64,000 bases of DNA from Microbacterium testaceum StLB037 (GTDB lineage: Bacteria; Actinomycetota; Actinomycetes; Actinomycetales; Microbacteriaceae), in NCBI RefSeq assembly GCF_008763945.1, contig NZ_VTQH01000003.1, positions 248,001 to 312,000 of the forward strand. Direction: 5' to 3'. Under the pieces are notes generated by a model. That model searched no databases. It was given only the letters and a program-made list of their open reading frames with translations, and was not told where the DNA came from. Both the position numbers and the translations under genes were made by a program. Below, in pieces: positions 26,244-35,604 of this stretch (positions are counted from its first letter, which is position 1; each line of letters starts with the position of its first letter).

Positions 26244-26915
26244 TCAGGCGCTGCAGGACAGGCGGGACTGGATGTCGCGCATGGCGTCGAGCTCGGCGGA
26301 CTGACCGGTCACGATCGTCCCCGCGACCTCTTTCACGCGCGCATCGGTGCCGAGTTCGATGACGGCCTGGGCCATGGGGATGGCTCCCTCGTGGTGGCGG
26401 ATCATGAGGTCGAGGAAGAGGCAGTCTGCGGGCTGTCCCTGGGCGCTGCGCAGCTCGTCAAGTTGCGCGTCGGTCGCCATGCCCATCTGCGCGAGCAACT
26501 CGTCCTGCGTCAGCGCCGCGGTGTCTCCGTGGCTGTGCGCGCCGGACTTCTCCATCCAGGTCATGAGCGGCTGGCTCGAGGACTGGGGGAGGCCCCACTC
26601 CACGAGCCACCCGTACATCTCGCCGCGCTGGCCCGACTGCGCGGTCGCGATGTCGTACGACAGGGTGCGCAGCTCGTCGTCGTCGGTCTTGCGGTAGATC
26701 TCCATCGCCATCAGCACTGCCTGGGTGTGGTGCACCTGCATGTCACGCGCGAAGCCGGCCTCGGCCGAGTTCTCGCCGGGGTGCGCGGGCGCCGCCGTCG
26801 CACCGAACGCGGTGAAGCGCCCGATCGCGAAGGCGACGGCGATCACCGCGACGGCGACCAGGGCGACGACGACCCAGCGGACCGCCGGGCGGGCGACCGG
26901 GGCGTCGTCGACCAT
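26244..26915 (-). CDS. DUF305 membrane-anchored protein
   Basis: 223 residues from the ATG at 26915. One N-terminal membrane helix (VVVALVAVAVIAVAFAIGRF) anchors an extracytoplasmic four-helix DUF305 domain. The paired His/Met motifs are present: ARDMQVHHTQAVLMA and DLMIRHHEGAIPMAQ. Such domains are often found near copper-handling genes and may bind metal. It is coupled to the DUF3105 gene, whose stop codon shares a base with this start. Confidence 0.9.
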   Translation of the reverse strand: MVDDAPVARPAVRWVVVALVAVAVIAVAFAIGRFTAFGATAAPAHPGENSAEAGFARDMQVHHTQAVLMAMEIYRKTDDDELRTLSYDIATAQSGQRGEMYGWLVEWGLPQSSSQPLMTWMEKSGAHSHGDTAALTQDELLAQMGMATDAQLDELRSAQGQPADCLFLDLMIRHHEGAIPMAQAVIELGTDARVKEVAGTIVTGQSAELDAMRDIQSRLSCSA

Positions 26916-27622
26916 CAGGCCTTGCCCGGACCGTCGATGGCGCCCGAGCAGGCCGCGTTCGGCTCGGGGGCGTTCTGGCTGCGCCAGAATTCGGTGAAGA
27001 AGTCCTTGATGCGCGGGTCGGTCGGGTCGTCGACCTTGAGCTGGTGGTTCCACGCGCTGACCGCGACGGGGGTGTCCATGCCGGGGTAGGGCGAGAGCAG
27101 GGCGTAGCTCGAGGGCATGACGGCCTTCAGGGCGTCGATCCCGGCCTGGTCGACGCGCTCGGGGTCATAGGTGATCCAGATGGCGCCGTGCTCGAGGGAG
27201 TGCACCGCGTTCTCGTTCGCCTGCGGCTCGGTGTAGACGCCGCAGTTCAGCCAGTAGGGGTTGTGCGGGCCGCCGGCGGGCGGGGTCTGCTCGTACTGGA
27301 CCGCGCCCTGGACGTGGTCGGAGCGGTTCTCGAAGGTCTGCACGCCCTGCACGTCAGCTCCCGTGGAGTTGCCCGCCTGGTAGCTGGGCGCCGGGGCGGG
27401 GGCGAAGGCGAAGGATGCCACGACGAGGCCGATCACGGCGAGGCTCGCCGCCGAGCCCACGACCCACCACACGAGCTTGCCGCGCCGACGCTTGGCGACC
27501 TGCTTCTGGTACTCGGCCAGCTTCTCTTGGCGCTTCTGCTCGCGCTGCTGCTTGACGGTGAGGTCGATCTGGGCCTGCTTGGCGGGGTTGCCGCTGGCTC
27601 GTTTGTCGGAGGGGGAGGTCAT
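26915..27622 (-). CDS. DUF3105 membrane protein
   Basis: 235 residues from the ATG at 27622. A cytoplasmic Lys/Gln-rich coiled stretch (QQREQKRQEKLAEYQKQ) precedes one membrane helix (WWVVGSAASLAVIGLVVASF). The external DUF3105 domain has the conserved segments GPHNPYWLNCGVYTEPQ and AVHSLEHGAIWITY. The function of the family is unknown. DUF3105-DUF305 pairs recur in actinobacteria; the 1-bp stop/start overlap indicates joint expression. Confidence 0.9.
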   Translation of the reverse strand: MTSPSDKRASGNPAKQAQIDLTVKQQREQKRQEKLAEYQKQVAKRRRGKLVWWVVGSAASLAVIGLVVASFAFAPAPAPSYQAGNSTGADVQGVQTFENRSDHVQGAVQYEQTPPAGGPHNPYWLNCGVYTEPQANENAVHSLEHGAIWITYDPERVDQAGIDALKAVMPSSYALLSPYPGMDTPVAVSAWNHQLKVDDPTDPRIKDFFTEFWRSQNAPEPNAACSGAIDGPGKA

Positions 27623-27854
27623 GCGCTGTGTTCTGTCTCTCTTCGGGGCGGGACACATCGGCATGCGCCGACGTCCCCAGCCTATGCGGGTGAATGGGCC
27701 GATGGCCTGGGAGGAACCCGCGAGCCCGGGATGGTGGGGTGCGGGAGGTCACGATAGTATGAACGATGTCGAATCGATTCGAGGTTCGACGATCCCCCTC
27801 TTTTCTCAGCCCGACTCGTTCGGGCTGTCCGTGTTGCGAAACGAAATCAGACGC

Positions 27855-29189
27855 GTGCTCGATACTGCCTCCCACCCCGTCATCCCCTCGTCCCGCCCGC
27901 CGCAGACGAACACCGGCGCGATCCGCGCGATCGGTAAGAACCCCGCCACCGCGCCGATCGTGCTGCACCCCGGCGACGCGATCCCCGCCTCCCGCCGGTT
28001 GCTGTACATCCTCGTTCTCGGCGCGCTGACGGCGCTCGGCCCCTTCACGATCGACCTCTACCTGCCGGCGTTCCCGGTGCTCGAGGCCGACTTCCAGACC
28101 ACCGCCGCCGCCATCCAGCTCACCCTGACCGGCACGATGATCGGCTTCGCGCTGGGCCAGCTGATCGTCGGCCCCCTGAGCGACAAGGTCGGGCGCCGCC
28201 TACCCCTGCTCTCGGTCACCGCTCTGCACGTGGCAGCAAGCATCTTCGCCGCCTCCGCGCCGACGCTCGAGACCCTCTCGATCGCGCGCGTGCTGATGGG
28301 TACGGGCGCCGCCGCCGGTGGCGTGGTGGCCGCCGCCATCATCCGCGACCTCTTCGGCGGACGCCGACTCGTCGTCATGCTCTCGCGCATGGCGATGGTG
28401 TCGGGGGTCGCCCCCGTGCTCGCCCCGCTCGCGGGCTCCGCTCTGCTGCTGGTGATGAACTGGCGCGGGATCTTCGTCGTCCTCGCCGTCTACGGCGCCG
28501 TCATGCTCGTGTCGGCGATCCTGTTCGTCCCCGAGACCCTCCCTCCCGCCCGCCGCGGGGGCCCCGGTGCGACCACGGTCTGGCAGCGCTACGCGAGCGT
28601 GTTCCGCGACCGCGTCTTCATCGGCGTGCTCATCATCGGTGCGATGACCTTCAGCGGTCTGTTCTCGTACCTGTCGGCATCCTCGTTCCTGTTCCAGGTC
28701 ACCTACCAGTTCAGCGCGCAGGGCTACGGCGTGCTGTTCGCCGCGAACTCGATCGGCGTCGTCGTGGGCGTGCAGGTGGCCTCGCGCCTGGCCGCCCGCT
28801 TCGGCCCCCAGTGGGTGCTCGCGGTGTCGACGGCCGTGCTCGTCGTGGCCGGCGGCGCCATCGTGCTGACCGATCAGCTGGGGCTGGGGCTCTGGGGCAC
28901 CATCGTGCCGTTGTTCTTCTTCATGACCGCGTGCGGCTTCACCTTCCCGTGTGCGCAGGTGCTCGCCCTGGACCGCCACGGCAAGGCGGCGGGGACGGCC
29001 CAGTCCATCATCGGCGCCGCGAACTTCGGTGTGGCCGGGATCATCTCGCCGCTGGTGGGCCTTCTGGCCACCGGTTCGGGGATCACCGCCACGACCATGG
29101 CCTCGGTCATGCTCGGCTGCGCGGTCATCGGCGTGCTGTCGCTGTGGCTGCTCGTGCGCCCGCGCACGGTGGAGCGGCTCGCGCCCTGA
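27855..29189 (+). CDS. Bcr/CflA-family drug efflux MFS transporter
   Basis: 444 residues from the GTG at 27855, with 12 membrane helices. Family signatures are ALGPFTIDLYLPAFP in helix 1, GQLIVGPLSDKVGRR after helix 2 and TGAAAGGVVAAAIIRDLF. It should export drugs such as bicyclomycin-type or phenicol compounds by proton antiport. The start is uncertain: the frame is open to an ATG at 27759, but that ATG overlaps a probable -10 (TAGTAT), so a start at 27855 or a nearby GTG (27831) is more likely. Confidence 0.88.
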   Translation: MLDTASHPVIPSSRPPQTNTGAIRAIGKNPATAPIVLHPGDAIPASRRLLYILVLGALTALGPFTIDLYLPAFPVLEADFQTTAAAIQLTLTGTMIGFALGQLIVGPLSDKVGRRLPLLSVTALHVAASIFAASAPTLETLSIARVLMGTGAAAGGVVAAAIIRDLFGGRRLVVMLSRMAMVSGVAPVLAPLAGSALLLVMNWRGIFVVLAVYGAVMLVSAILFVPETLPPARRGGPGATTVWQRYASVFRDRVFIGVLIIGAMTFSGLFSYLSASSFLFQVTYQFSAQGYGVLFAANSIGVVVGVQVASRLAARFGPQWVLAVSTAVLVVAGGAIVLTDQLGLGLWGTIVPLFFFMTACGFTFPCAQVLALDRHGKAAGTAQSIIGAANFGVAGIISPLVGLLATGSGITATTMASVMLGCAVIGVLSLWLLVRPRTVERLAP

Positions 29190-29221
29190 GCGCCCCACGC
29201 TCGGTGGCGCACACAGTAGCA

Positions 29222-29255
29222 GGTCGGTCCCGGGGGTCCGCTCCCGGGACCGACC
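29222..29255 (+). terminator. Terminator after the Bcr/CflA-type gene
   Basis: GGTCGGTCCCGGG and CCCGGGACCGACC form a perfect 13-bp stem with an 8-nt loop, 33 bp after the stop. Confidence 0.85.
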
Positions 29256-29292
29256 CATTCCGCCGTCGCCGCCGAGGCGGCATCATGAGGCG

Positions 29293-29991
29293 ATGGACGC
29301 CTCCGCGATCGATGACGTGCTCGACACGCGCCCGCAGCGCTTCCGCGCCACGGTGGGTGTGGTGCTCATCGCCCTGGCCTGTGCTCTCGGCGCCTGGGTC
29401 TACTTCCGCGGGCCGAGCCCGTTCGCGATCGACGTCTGGTGGAACCAGTTGTTCGCGTCGGCGCCCTCGCAGCCGCTGCTGGTCTTCGCGATCGCGATGG
29501 ACACCGTGGGCGGCCACCTGACGGCCGTCCTCATCGTGCCGGTGCTCGGCGCTCTGGCCCTGTTCCTCTCGCGTCGACGATGGTCGGCGCTGTATTTCCT
29601 GGCCGCCTCGGTCGGCAGCGCTCTGCTGGTACAGGTCGTGAAGCACACCTTCGGCCGCGCCCGCCCCGAGGACATCCTCATCGTGAGCGATTACGGATCA
29701 TTCCCGTCGGGGCATACGGCCAATGCCGCCACCATCGCGGTGGTCGCGGCCGTGCTCTTCCCCCACCTCTGGGTGCGCATCGTCGGCGTCGCGTGGGTGG
29801 TCCTCATGGCGTTCAGCCGCACCTACCTGCACGCGCACTGGCTCTCGGACACCGCGGGCGGTGCGCTCATCGGTGCCGGTGCGGCGCTGATCCTGGCGGC
29901 GGCGTTCTCGCGCCTGCGCGCCCGCGACGAAGACCGACTGGCCATTCGACGAGCACGCAAGGCGGATGCCAGGGCGGCAGCCGAGTCGTAG
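29293..29991 (+). CDS. PAP2-family phosphatase
   Basis: 232 residues with about six membrane helices. The three phosphatase motifs are complete: KHTFGRARP, FPSGHTANAA and SRTYLHAHWLSD. It probably dephosphorylates a lipid phosphate or undecaprenyl diphosphate at the outer membrane face. ATG at 29293. The following gene begins 10 bp after its stop, which suggests co-transcription without implying a shared role. Confidence 0.93.
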   Translation: MDASAIDDVLDTRPQRFRATVGVVLIALACALGAWVYFRGPSPFAIDVWWNQLFASAPSQPLLVFAIAMDTVGGHLTAVLIVPVLGALALFLSRRRWSALYFLAASVGSALLVQVVKHTFGRARPEDILIVSDYGSFPSGHTANAATIAVVAAVLFPHLWVRIVGVAWVVLMAFSRTYLHAHWLSDTAGGALIGAGAALILAAAFSRLRARDEDRLAIRRARKADARAAAES

Positions 29992-30001
29992 GCTGTCGCG
30001 C

Positions 30002-31969
30002 ATGAGCGAGCCCGGCGACGTGCCCTCCGTTCCCTCCGACCCGCCCGCGGCGGCCGACGCCGAGGTCGCGCGGTTGCGCGCCGAAGCCGAGGCGGCGGAG
30101 GCCGAACTCCGGCTCGCCCGTGTTCGCGCCGACCTCGCCGCGGCGGAGGCGGCCGCGGCGGCCGCGCGCGCCCGAGCGGCCGATGGGGGAGGGGTCGACC
30201 CCTCGGCCGTCGTGCCGCCGGAGGAGCGGTCCGCCTCCTCCGCCGAGCCCTCCGGAGCAGGGGAACCCACCGGTGCCGGGGGATCGTCGCAGACGGTGGG
30301 CGCGACCCCCGCGGTCGCGAGCTCCCCGGCGCCCGCGGACGGCCCCCTCTCCGCCGCCCAGGTCGAAAAGATCGCCGCGGGCTACGCCTCGACCGGAGCC
30401 GCCCTCGACCTCGGCGTGCTCGTGAACGGCGATGCCGTGGCATCCGTCCCCATCCGCATCCCCCTCGCGATGACGAACCGCCATGGACTGGTCGCCGGAG
30501 CCACGGGAACGGGGAAGACCCGCACGCTGCAGCTGCTCGCCGAGCAGTTGTCGGAGAACGGGGTTCCCGTCTTCGCCGCCGACATCAAGGGCGATCTCTC
30601 GGGCCTCGCCGCCGAGGGGGTCGCGAGCGAGAAGCTCCTCACCCGTACCGCAGCTCTCGGCCAGGACTGGTCGGCGCGGGCCTTCCCCACGGAGTTCTTC
30701 GCGCTCGGCGACGACGTGGGCTCGGGCATCCCGGTGCGTGCGACGGTGTCGGGCTTCGGGCCGCTGCTGCTCAGCCGCGTGCTCGGGCTCAACCCGACCC
30801 AGGAGTCGAGCCTCGGCCTGGTGTTCCATTACGCCGACGAGAAGGGCCTCGCTCTGGTCGACCTGTCCGACCTTCGGGCGGTGCTCACCTACCTCACGAG
30901 CGACGAGGGCAAAGTCGAGCTCAAGGGCATCGGCGGGCTGTCCGCCGCCACGGCGGGCGTGATCCTGCGCGAGCTCGTCGCTTTCGCCGCCGTCGGAGCC
31001 GATTCCTTCTTCGGCGAGCCCGAGCTCGACGTCTCGGTCTTCCTGCGGACGGATGCCGCGGGCGCGGGCATCGTGAGCCTGCTCGAGGTGCCGAACGTCG
31101 CGGCGCGGCCGGAGCTGTACTCGACGTTCCTCATGTACCTGCTCGCGGAGCTGTACGAGGCGCTGCCCGAGGTGGGCGACCTCGACAAGCCCAAGCTCGT
31201 GTTCTTCTTCGACGAGGCGCACCTGCTCTTCCGTGACGCGTCGAAGGCGTTCCTCGAGGCCATCACCCAGACCGTGCGGCTCATCCGCTCCAAGGGCGTG
31301 GGCGTGTTCTTCGTCACGCAGACGCCGAAGGACGTGCCCGGCGACGTCCTCGCCCAGCTTGGATCGCGGGTGCAGCACGCTCTCCGCGCCTTCACGCCCG
31401 ATGACGCCACGGCGCTGCGCGCCTCCGTGCGCACGTACCCCGACTCCGGCTACGACCTGGAGCGCGTGCTGCAGGAGCTCGGCACCGGCGAGGCGATCAT
31501 CACGGTGATGAGCGAGCGCGGGGCGCCGACCCCGGTCGCGTGGACGCGCATTTTCGCCCCGCGCGCCTCGATGTCGCCGATCGCCGCCGAGACCATGGGC
31601 GCCGCGGTCACGGCATCCGCTCTTTTTCCGGCGTACGGCACGCCCATCGATCGCGAGTCGGCGAGAGAGATCCTCGGCGCGCGCATGCAGGCGGCGACCG
31701 AGGCGAAGGAGGCGGCGGAGCGGGCGAAGAAGGACGCCGCCGATGCCGCCGAGTACGCCAAGCAGAAGGCCGCGATCGACAAGGCCAACGCCGAGGCGCA
31801 GAAGAAGGCGCAGCGCGAGTACGAGCGGATCCTGAAGTCGACCGCCGCGCCGCGCAGCCGTTCGACGACACCGGCCGCGGGGCTCGATGGGCTGCTCGGG
31901 CGCGGGGCGACCAAGAGCATCGTGAACGGGGTGATCCGCGGGCTGTTCGGCAACGGGCGGCGGCGCTGA
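30002..31969 (+). CDS. HerA-like DUF853 ATPase
   Basis: 655 residues. An Ala/Glu-rich coiled coil (about 22-62) and a Pro/Ser/Gly linker precede the helicase-like domain. Walker A is GATGTGKT (about 168-175), followed by FAADIKGDLSGLAAEG; Walker B is LVFFFDEAHLLF (about 400), followed by RSKGVGVFFVTQTPKDVPG. A second Ala/Lys coiled coil precedes the C-terminus. DUF853 proteins are relatives of HerA/FtsK that move DNA or proteins; the substrate is unknown. No NurA-type nuclease lies next to it. A tandem palindrome array follows directly. Confidence 0.92.
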   Translation: MSEPGDVPSVPSDPPAAADAEVARLRAEAEAAEAELRLARVRADLAAAEAAAAAARARAADGGGVDPSAVVPPEERSASSAEPSGAGEPTGAGGSSQTVGATPAVASSPAPADGPLSAAQVEKIAAGYASTGAALDLGVLVNGDAVASVPIRIPLAMTNRHGLVAGATGTGKTRTLQLLAEQLSENGVPVFAADIKGDLSGLAAEGVASEKLLTRTAALGQDWSARAFPTEFFALGDDVGSGIPVRATVSGFGPLLLSRVLGLNPTQESSLGLVFHYADEKGLALVDLSDLRAVLTYLTSDEGKVELKGIGGLSAATAGVILRELVAFAAVGADSFFGEPELDVSVFLRTDAAGAGIVSLLEVPNVAARPELYSTFLMYLLAELYEALPEVGDLDKPKLVFFFDEAHLLFRDASKAFLEAITQTVRLIRSKGVGVFFVTQTPKDVPGDVLAQLGSRVQHALRAFTPDDATALRASVRTYPDSGYDLERVLQELGTGEAIITVMSERGAPTPVAWTRIFAPRASMSPIAAETMGAAVTASALFPAYGTPIDRESAREILGARMQAATEAKEAAERAKKDAADAAEYAKQKAAIDKANAEAQKKAQREYERILKSTAAPRSRSTTPAAGLDGLLGRGATKSIVNGVIRGLFGNGRRR

Positions 31970-31987
31970 GGCGGGGCGCGCGGCGGC

Positions 31988-32275
31988 GCAGGGTCGGGGA
32001 TCTGCGCAACCTCAGTGGGTTGAGGGGGTTTGGGGCTGAGGTTGTGCGGATCGCTGAGGTTGTGTCGGGCGGCGGCGTGCGGCGGCCCACGCTCAGCAAT
32101 CTGCGTAGCCTCAGTCGGTTGAGGGGGTTTCGGGCTGAGGGTGTGCGGATCGCTGAGGTTGTGTCGGGCGGCGGCGGGCGGCGTGCGGCGGCCCACGCTC
32201 AGCAATCTGCGCAACCTCAGTGGGTTGTGGGGGTTTCGGGCTGAGGGTGCGCGGATTCCTGAGGTCGTGCGGCAC
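31988..32275. repeat. Three tandem nested palindromes, family C
   Basis: Three copies, spaced 99 and 106 bp, fill the region after the DUF853 gene. The unit is CTCAG/CTGAG. Copy 2: 32092, 32110, 32135, 32153. Copy 3: 32198, 32216, 32241, 32259. Copy 1: a degenerate outer unit near 31993, then 32011, 32036, 32054 (extended to CAACCTCAG and CTGAGGTTG). In-arm spacing is 18 bp and inner distance 25 bp in all three. Copies are joined by a repeated GGCGGC-rich linker (TGTCGGGCGGCGGCG). There is no gene in 31970-32351 and no DUF559 gene nearby. Confidence 0.85.
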
Positions 32276-32300
32276 GGGTGCGGCAACCCGCGGCGGCCGA

Positions 32301-32341
32301 AAGGGGGACGGATGCCGAGGGGCCTGGCATCCGTCCCCCTT
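32301..32341. terminator. Terminator between DUF853/palindrome region and the MHS transporter
   Basis: AAGGGGGACGGATGCC and GGCATCCGTCCCCCTT form a perfect 16-bp stem ending in TT, just past the stop of the minus-strand transporter gene. The GGATGCC/GGCATCC core is again present. Confidence 0.85.
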
Positions 32342-32351
32342 CACGTCCCGA

Positions 32352-33821
32352 TCACGGGCGCCGGGTCACCAGCGGCATGGTCGACGTGTCGATCAGCGGA
32401 TCGCGGTCCTGGCGTTCGACGAGGGCCTGCGCCTCGGCCGGCGTCTCGACCGTCGGGACCGAGCCCAGCAGGGGCCGCCGGGCCGTCTCGCGCATGGAGA
32501 GGAGGGCGACGAGCCCGAGGGCGGCGAAGAACATGATGTAGAACGCCGGCATGAGGGTGTTGCCCGTCCAGTCGATGAGAGCCTGACTGAACAGCGGGGT
32601 CGTGCCGCCGAAGAGCGACACGGCGACGTTGTAGGCCACGGCCATGGCTCCGAAGCGCGAGGCCGTGGGGAACAGGGCGGGCAGAGCGGATGCCGAGATC
32701 GCGACGTAGAACGCCACCGGCACCGCCGCCATGCACAGGGCGATCATGACGGCCCAGAGCTCGCCGATCTGCATGATGAGGAACGCCGGGACGAGCAGCA
32801 CGAGAGCCGATCCGGCGGCGATCGCGTAGACGGGTTTGCGGCCGATGCGATCGCTCAGGCGGCCGATCAGGGGGAGCGCCGCCGACATCACCAGCAGCAC
32901 CGGCACCGTCGCGACCGCCGCGGTGATGTTCGAGACGCCCACCTCTTTCTCGAGGTACGTCGGCATATAGCTGGTGAGGGCGTAGCCGGCGGTGTTCGTC
33001 GCGGCGACCAGGGCGATGCCGATGAGCAGGGCCCTCCAATGGTGCCGCACGATTCCGACCAGGTTCTGGCGGGCCATGGGGTCGGCGGCGTCGATCTCGG
33101 GCGAACCGCTCTGCTCGAAGGCCGGCGTCTCGGGGATGCGCAGGCGGAAGTAGATCGCGACGATGCCCAGCGGCACAGCGAGCAGGAACGGGATGCGCCA
33201 GCCGTAGTCGACCATGGCGTTCTCGCCCGAGACCGAGGTGGTGATGGCGGTGGTGATCGCCACCGCCGAGGCGCCGGCCGCGAATCCGACGTACGAGCCC
33301 ACATCGAGCCATGACGACCAGAAGCCGCGCCGCTTGTCGGGGGAGAACTCCGACACGTAGGTGGTCGCTCCGGCGTATTCGCCGCCGGTCGAGAAGCCCT
33401 GGACCATCTTCAGCAGGTAGAGCGGGATGATCGCCCAGAGCCCGATCTGGGCGGAGGTGGGCAGGATGCCGATGAGCGCGGTCGCCGTGGCCATCAGCGC
33501 CATCGTCAGGAACAGCACCTTCTGCCGACCGATGCGGTCGCCGAGGGGACCGAGCACGAAGCCGCCGAACGGACGCACGAGGAAGGAGATCGCGAAACCG
33601 AGAAGTGTGACCAGCAGCCCCCAGGGGGCGGGGACGTCGGAGGCGAACACCACCGTCAGGGTGACGGCGAGGTAGCCGTAGATCCCGAAGTCGAACCACT
33701 CCATGAAGTTGCCGACGACGGTGCCGCTGATCGCGGTGCGCACGCGTTTCTTGTCGACGACGATCACGTCGTCGACGGCGAGCCGGGGTGCTCCGGATGC
33801 CGAGGGAGATGACTCGTTCAT
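32352..33821 (-). CDS. Metabolite:proton symporter (MHS family MFS, ProP-like)
   Basis: 489 residues with 12 membrane helices. MHS signatures are VVGNFMEWFDFGIYGYLA in helix 1, RPFGGFVLGPLGDRIGRQKVL after helix 2 and GFSTGGEYAGATTYVSEFSPDKRRGFW. Family substrates include citrate, shikimate, alpha-ketoglutarate and betaine/proline; none can be chosen here. The C-terminus ends in a cytoplasmic tail of about 40 residues. Confidence 0.92.
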   Translation of the reverse strand: MNESSPSASGAPRLAVDDVIVVDKKRVRTAISGTVVGNFMEWFDFGIYGYLAVTLTVVFASDVPAPWGLLVTLLGFAISFLVRPFGGFVLGPLGDRIGRQKVLFLTMALMATATALIGILPTSAQIGLWAIIPLYLLKMVQGFSTGGEYAGATTYVSEFSPDKRRGFWSSWLDVGSYVGFAAGASAVAITTAITTSVSGENAMVDYGWRIPFLLAVPLGIVAIYFRLRIPETPAFEQSGSPEIDAADPMARQNLVGIVRHHWRALLIGIALVAATNTAGYALTSYMPTYLEKEVGVSNITAAVATVPVLLVMSAALPLIGRLSDRIGRKPVYAIAAGSALVLLVPAFLIMQIGELWAVMIALCMAAVPVAFYVAISASALPALFPTASRFGAMAVAYNVAVSLFGGTTPLFSQALIDWTGNTLMPAFYIMFFAALGLVALLSMRETARRPLLGSVPTVETPAEAQALVERQDRDPLIDTSTMPLVTRRP

Positions 33822-33934
33822 CTCTCCAGCGTTACTCCTGTATGCGCCGGGTTTCCAGTCGGAGGCCGCCGGGAGGGTGTCGTGCTACCCGTCAAGCCCC
33901 CGGGGATGTCGGAGGCCCGGCGTACGGTGTCGGC

Positions 33935-35536
33935 ATGACCGAGCTCTCCGCCCCCACCGGCCGCGAACCCGCGCTCGTCGCTCAGCCCCGCCCCGACGGG
34001 TCGGCTCCTCGCGCCCTGGTGCTCGGAGCCACCGGCTACCTGGGCGGGAGGCTCGTCCCGCGCCTGCGGGCGGCGGGCTATCGGGTTCGAGTCCTCGCGC
34101 GCGATCCGCGACGCGTCGAGGCGTTCCCGTGGGGCGACGAGGTCGAGATCGCCGCCGGTGACGCGACCGACGCGGAGGCCGTCCGCGCCGCGGTCGAGGG
34201 CGTCGACGTGCTGTACTACCTCATCCACTCCATGGGCAGTGCCCGCGATTTCGAGGCCACAGACCGGGTCGCCGCCCAGACCGTCGCCGACGCCGCCTCC
34301 GCGGCCTCCGTCTCCCGCATCGTCTACCTCGGGGGGCTGCACCCCGACGACGCCACGCTCTCGGCCCACCTGCGCTCGCGCGTCGAGGTCGGTGAGATCC
34401 TGCTGCACAGCGGGGTGCCGACGCTCGTCCTGCAGGCGGGCGTGGTGATCGGCTCGGGCTCGGCGTCGTTCGAGATGGTCCGTCACCTCACCGACGTGCT
34501 GCCGTACATGCCCGCGCCGAAGTGGGTGCGCAACCGCATCCAGCCGATCGCGGTGCGCGACGTGTTGCACTACCTGCTCGGGGCCGCGCGCGTCGCCCCG
34601 AACGTCAACCGTGCCGTCGACATCGGCGGGCCCGACGTGCTGCGCTACGGGCAGATGATGAACGGGTACGCGATGGAGGCCGGGCTGCCGCAGCGCGCCA
34701 TCGCCTCGCTGCCGGTGCTCACCCCGCGCCTCGCCTCGCACTGGGTCAACCTCGTCACCCCGATCCCGAAGTCGATCGCCCGTCCGCTCGTGGAGTCGCT
34801 GCAGAACGACTGCGTCGTCAAAGACCACGCGATCGACGATCTGGTCCCGCGGCCCGAGGGCGGCTTGCTCCCGTACCGAGAGGCCGTCCGCCGGGCGTTG
34901 GGCCGCGTGAACGACGACGCGATCGAGACGAGCTGGCAGGATGCCGAGGTGTCGGGCGCCCCGAGCGATCCCCTGCCGAGCGACCCCGAGTGGGCGGGTC
35001 GGCTGGTCTATACCGACGTGCGGACGATGACCACGAAGGCGAGCGCCGCGCAGCTGTGGTCGGTGATCGAGGGGATCGGCGGAGAGAACGGCTGGTACTC
35101 CTCTCCGCTGCTGTGGGCGATCCGCGGGTGGATGGACCGGCTGGTCGGGGGAGTGGGGCTCACCCGCGGTCGGCGCAGCCGCTCGGTGGTCACCGTGGGC
35201 GATGCCCTCGACTTCTGGCGGGTCGAAGCGATCGAGCCGGGGCACCTGCTGCGACTGCGCGCCGAGATGAAGGTGCCGGGCGGGGCCTGGCTCGAACTCC
35301 GGGCGACGCCCGAGGGAGAGGGCGCGCGTTTCGACCAGCGGGCCCTGTTCTTCCCGACGGGACTCGCGGGCCGGTTGTACTGGCTGGCGGTGCTGCCGTT
35401 CCACGGTCTGATCTTCAGCGGCATGGCGCGGCGCATCACCGCCGCCGCCGAGCACGTGCAGCGAGAAGACCTCGAGCCGAAGGCGAAGGCCGGGCGCATC
35501 GCGCCCGAGATCGCGGAGGTCGAGTCGACCGCCTAG
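33935..35536 (+). CDS. NAD(P)-binding SDR protein fused to DUF2867
   Basis: 533 residues from the ATG at 33935. The N-terminal half is an atypical SDR (NmrA-like): GATGYLGGRLVPRL near 30, LARDPRRVEAF, and DVLYYLIHSMGS. The C-terminal part (about 350-505) is the DUF2867 domain, with ENGWYSSPLLWAIRGWMDRLVGGVGL, DFWRVEAIEPGHLLRLRAEMKVPG and WLAVLPFHGLIFSGM. This two-domain protein is widespread; the physiological substrate is unknown. Upstream codons to 33788 lack coding character. Confidence 0.9.
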   Translation: MTELSAPTGREPALVAQPRPDGSAPRALVLGATGYLGGRLVPRLRAAGYRVRVLARDPRRVEAFPWGDEVEIAAGDATDAEAVRAAVEGVDVLYYLIHSMGSARDFEATDRVAAQTVADAASAASVSRIVYLGGLHPDDATLSAHLRSRVEVGEILLHSGVPTLVLQAGVVIGSGSASFEMVRHLTDVLPYMPAPKWVRNRIQPIAVRDVLHYLLGAARVAPNVNRAVDIGGPDVLRYGQMMNGYAMEAGLPQRAIASLPVLTPRLASHWVNLVTPIPKSIARPLVESLQNDCVVKDHAIDDLVPRPEGGLLPYREAVRRALGRVNDDAIETSWQDAEVSGAPSDPLPSDPEWAGRLVYTDVRTMTTKASAAQLWSVIEGIGGENGWYSSPLLWAIRGWMDRLVGGVGLTRGRRSRSVVTVGDALDFWRVEAIEPGHLLRLRAEMKVPGGAWLELRATPEGEGARFDQRALFFPTGLAGRLYWLAVLPFHGLIFSGMARRITAAAEHVQREDLEPKAKAGRIAPEIAEVESTA

Positions 35537-35604
35537 CCGCCGGCCGAGCTCGTCCGACTCGGGGGGAGCGCCCACCCCGCCGCTCGCGCCCGTAGGCTGA
35601 GCCA

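Noticed and set aside
31988..32275. Tandem repeats resembling a CRISPR array
   Set aside because: Repeats are about 100 bp apart, themselves palindromic over their whole length, with near-identical linkers instead of unique spacers, and no cas genes are present.
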